This document shows, in pieces, positions 41,213 through 42,076 of a stretch of 42,076 bases of DNA. Source of the stretch: Lachnospiraceae bacterium (GTDB lineage Bacteria > Bacillota > Clostridia > Lachnospirales > Lachnospiraceae); the NCBI GenBank assembly GCA_017542245.1, contig JAFXXN010000196.1, positions 1 through 42,076 of the forward strand, in the 5' to 3' direction. The notes beneath the pieces are model-generated. The model was not told where the DNA came from. It saw nothing but the letters and a program-made list of their open reading frames with translations, and did not search any database. The position numbers were made by a program, and so were the translations under genes. Position 1 is the stretch's first letter; each line of letters opens with the position of its first letter.

Positions 41213-41827
41213 ATGACTTCCGAAATACTTCTGCAAAGCGTCCAATCATATTCCGATTTAATTGGAACTGAATATAATTTTCATATTGGTCGAGCCGGCA
41301 AACTCATAAAATTCTCGATCACAATCCTTAAAGAGGACTGTCACCATCTTTTAGGATTACAGCATCTTAGTGATCGTCCTGAAAGAAGAAAGCGTACAAC
41401 AGTCTTTGATGAACTGTTGTCTTCAAAAAATTATCGACATAATATCGCCTCTTCGACATTATGGACAACGGAGCTGGAAACCAGGGTGCTATGTGTAAAA
41501 CTGCTGGGCAATATAATAGAAGATAATAACACCATCATCCGCTATAATTCGAAACTAAACAACTATTCTAAAATAACAGCGGAGTACTTACTGATAAACA
41601 AGAATTACCAATTAACCAATAATCTTTTCTCAGATATATATCTTTTCGTAGATAAACGTAGCGAAGAAGCTGGTAATATGTTTTGTAAGTCTATATTCAC
41701 AAAATCAGTGTATGATTATGCTGCCGGTCAGGAAAACTGGACCCTTCTGTACAAAACAAAGACATCTTCTAATGGAATAACAACAGTTTTATATCAGCGT
41801 TTAAACTATAATCCAGAATATCAATAA
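41213..41827 (+). CDS. PBECR4-like nuclease-domain protein
   Basis: Protein of 204 residues that resembles the PBECR4 group (phage-associated barnase/EndoU/colicin E5-D/RelE-like nucleases). The N-terminal half has the family pattern LIGTEYNFHIGRAGKLIKFSI, then HHLLGLQHLSDRP with conserved His and Leu, and the C-terminal end has strand-rich segments ITAEYLLI and DIYLFVDKR. AAAGG lies 7 nt before the ATG. If it is an RNase toxin, its only visible transcription is read-through of the terminator at 41156-41188, the layout of type III toxin-antitoxin loci. The family call comes from motif memory and needs a profile search. Confidence 0.6.
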   Translation: MTSEILLQSVQSYSDLIGTEYNFHIGRAGKLIKFSITILKEDCHHLLGLQHLSDRPERRKRTTVFDELLSSKNYRHNIASSTLWTTELETRVLCVKLLGNIIEDNNTIIRYNSKLNNYSKITAEYLLINKNYQLTNNLFSDIYLFVDKRSEEAGNMFCKSIFTKSVYDYAAGQENWTLLYKTKTSSNGITTVLYQRLNYNPEYQ

Positions 41828-41838
41828 ATCAATTCGCT

Positions 41839-42076
41839 TCACCCAAGGACAGATACATAACCAACTGGAAAAAGCCTGTATACTCCATCAGGCTGTCGGA
41901 TCAGTTCTATCTTTTCAAGTTCCCTTATTGCTGCCGGAACAGTCATGTAATTCTTCTTTTTATGGATCTCCTTCATCCTGTCGGTCAGGCAGCTATATAT
42001 CTTATTCCTTATTATCAGTGCGATAAACTCTATGAATATCTTGCTGTGTGTGGGCTCGTCATGGTAAACCCTCATG
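41839..42076 (-). CDS. Transposase C-terminal part, runs off the window
   Basis: The final 78 codons of an IS4/IS1634-like transposase. The segment HSKIFIEFIALIIRNKIYSCLTDRM and the end YMTVPAAIRELEKIELIRQPDGVYRL match the C-terminal region after the catalytic Glu. The beginning lies beyond the right edge, so whether the gene is complete is unknown. The start codon at 42075 is only the first Met in the window. Confidence 0.7.
   Translation of the reverse strand, partial: MRVYHDEPTHSKIFIEFIALIIRNKIYSCLTDRMKEIHKKKNYMTVPAAIRELEKIELIRQPDGVYRLFPVGYVSVLG

Noticed and set aside
1-42076. tRNA or rRNA genes
   Set aside because: No cloverleaf with a TTCRANYC arm or ribosomal RNA segment was noticed on either strand by eye; a tRNAscan run would settle it.

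Overview
The window looks like a chromosomal segment of a non-sporulating member of the Lachnospiraceae (Butyrivibrio-like), with about 40% G+C. The reasons are the conserved block HU - rqcP - divIC - tilS - ftsH, several BspA-type LRR surface proteins, a BirA/BioY unit, a flavodiiron protein fused to flavin reductase and rubredoxin, and AAA/PD-(D/E)XK proteins, which are common in that family. The sporulation genes yabP and yabQ, which normally sit between rqcP and divIC in spore formers, are absent. The organism is inferred from gene content, not from a database search.

Layout. 1-1990: an IS30-type element with a translationally coupled second ORF and an unusual set of repeated end motifs. 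2046-4716: a cytidylate kinase-like gene, then a MATE exporter framed by two almost identical, inward-facing copies of an apparent small RNA gene. 4717-9068: the housekeeping block, all on the minus strand. 9123-13670: esterase, flavodiiron protein and a birA-bioY operon with a promoter/operator that can be read from the sequence. 13952-16965: a sugar ABC importer (lipoprotein and two permeases, no ATPase). 16970-24785: BspA-like LRR proteins with a BlaI repressor and a BlaR1-type membrane protease whose extracytoplasmic part is an LRR domain instead of a penicillin-binding domain. 24937-29027: a promoter region with a ten-unit, about 10-bp-phased array, an Orc1/Cdc6-like ATPase, and a coupled pair (TPR/NPCBM lipoprotein and a protein with a four-fold repeated strand motif). 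29099-32155: a TetR - CPBP protease - MFS operon with two operators around the promoter. 32222-35647: a MacB/FtsX-type ABC exporter. 35836-40051: an accessory stretch studded with GGGGTCWGACCCC repeats and carrying their presumed RAYT transposase, a nucleoside hydrolase, a hicB remnant, an AAA/PD-(D/E)XK protein and a truncated flippase. 40774-41827: two strongly promoted, terminator-ended RNA genes, the second lying directly before a PBECR4-like nuclease gene. The window ends in a transposase fragment.

The points most worth following are: (1) the promoter-RNA-terminator-nuclease module at 40998-41827, which has the layout of a type III toxin-antitoxin locus although no known RNA antitoxin was recognised; (2) the duplicated small RNA around the MATE gene, with wobble-supported terminator stems; (3) the BlaR1-LRR sensor fusion; (4) the helically phased array upstream of the ATPase; and (5) REP elements that supply the C-terminal codons, and in two cases the stop codon, of three genes.
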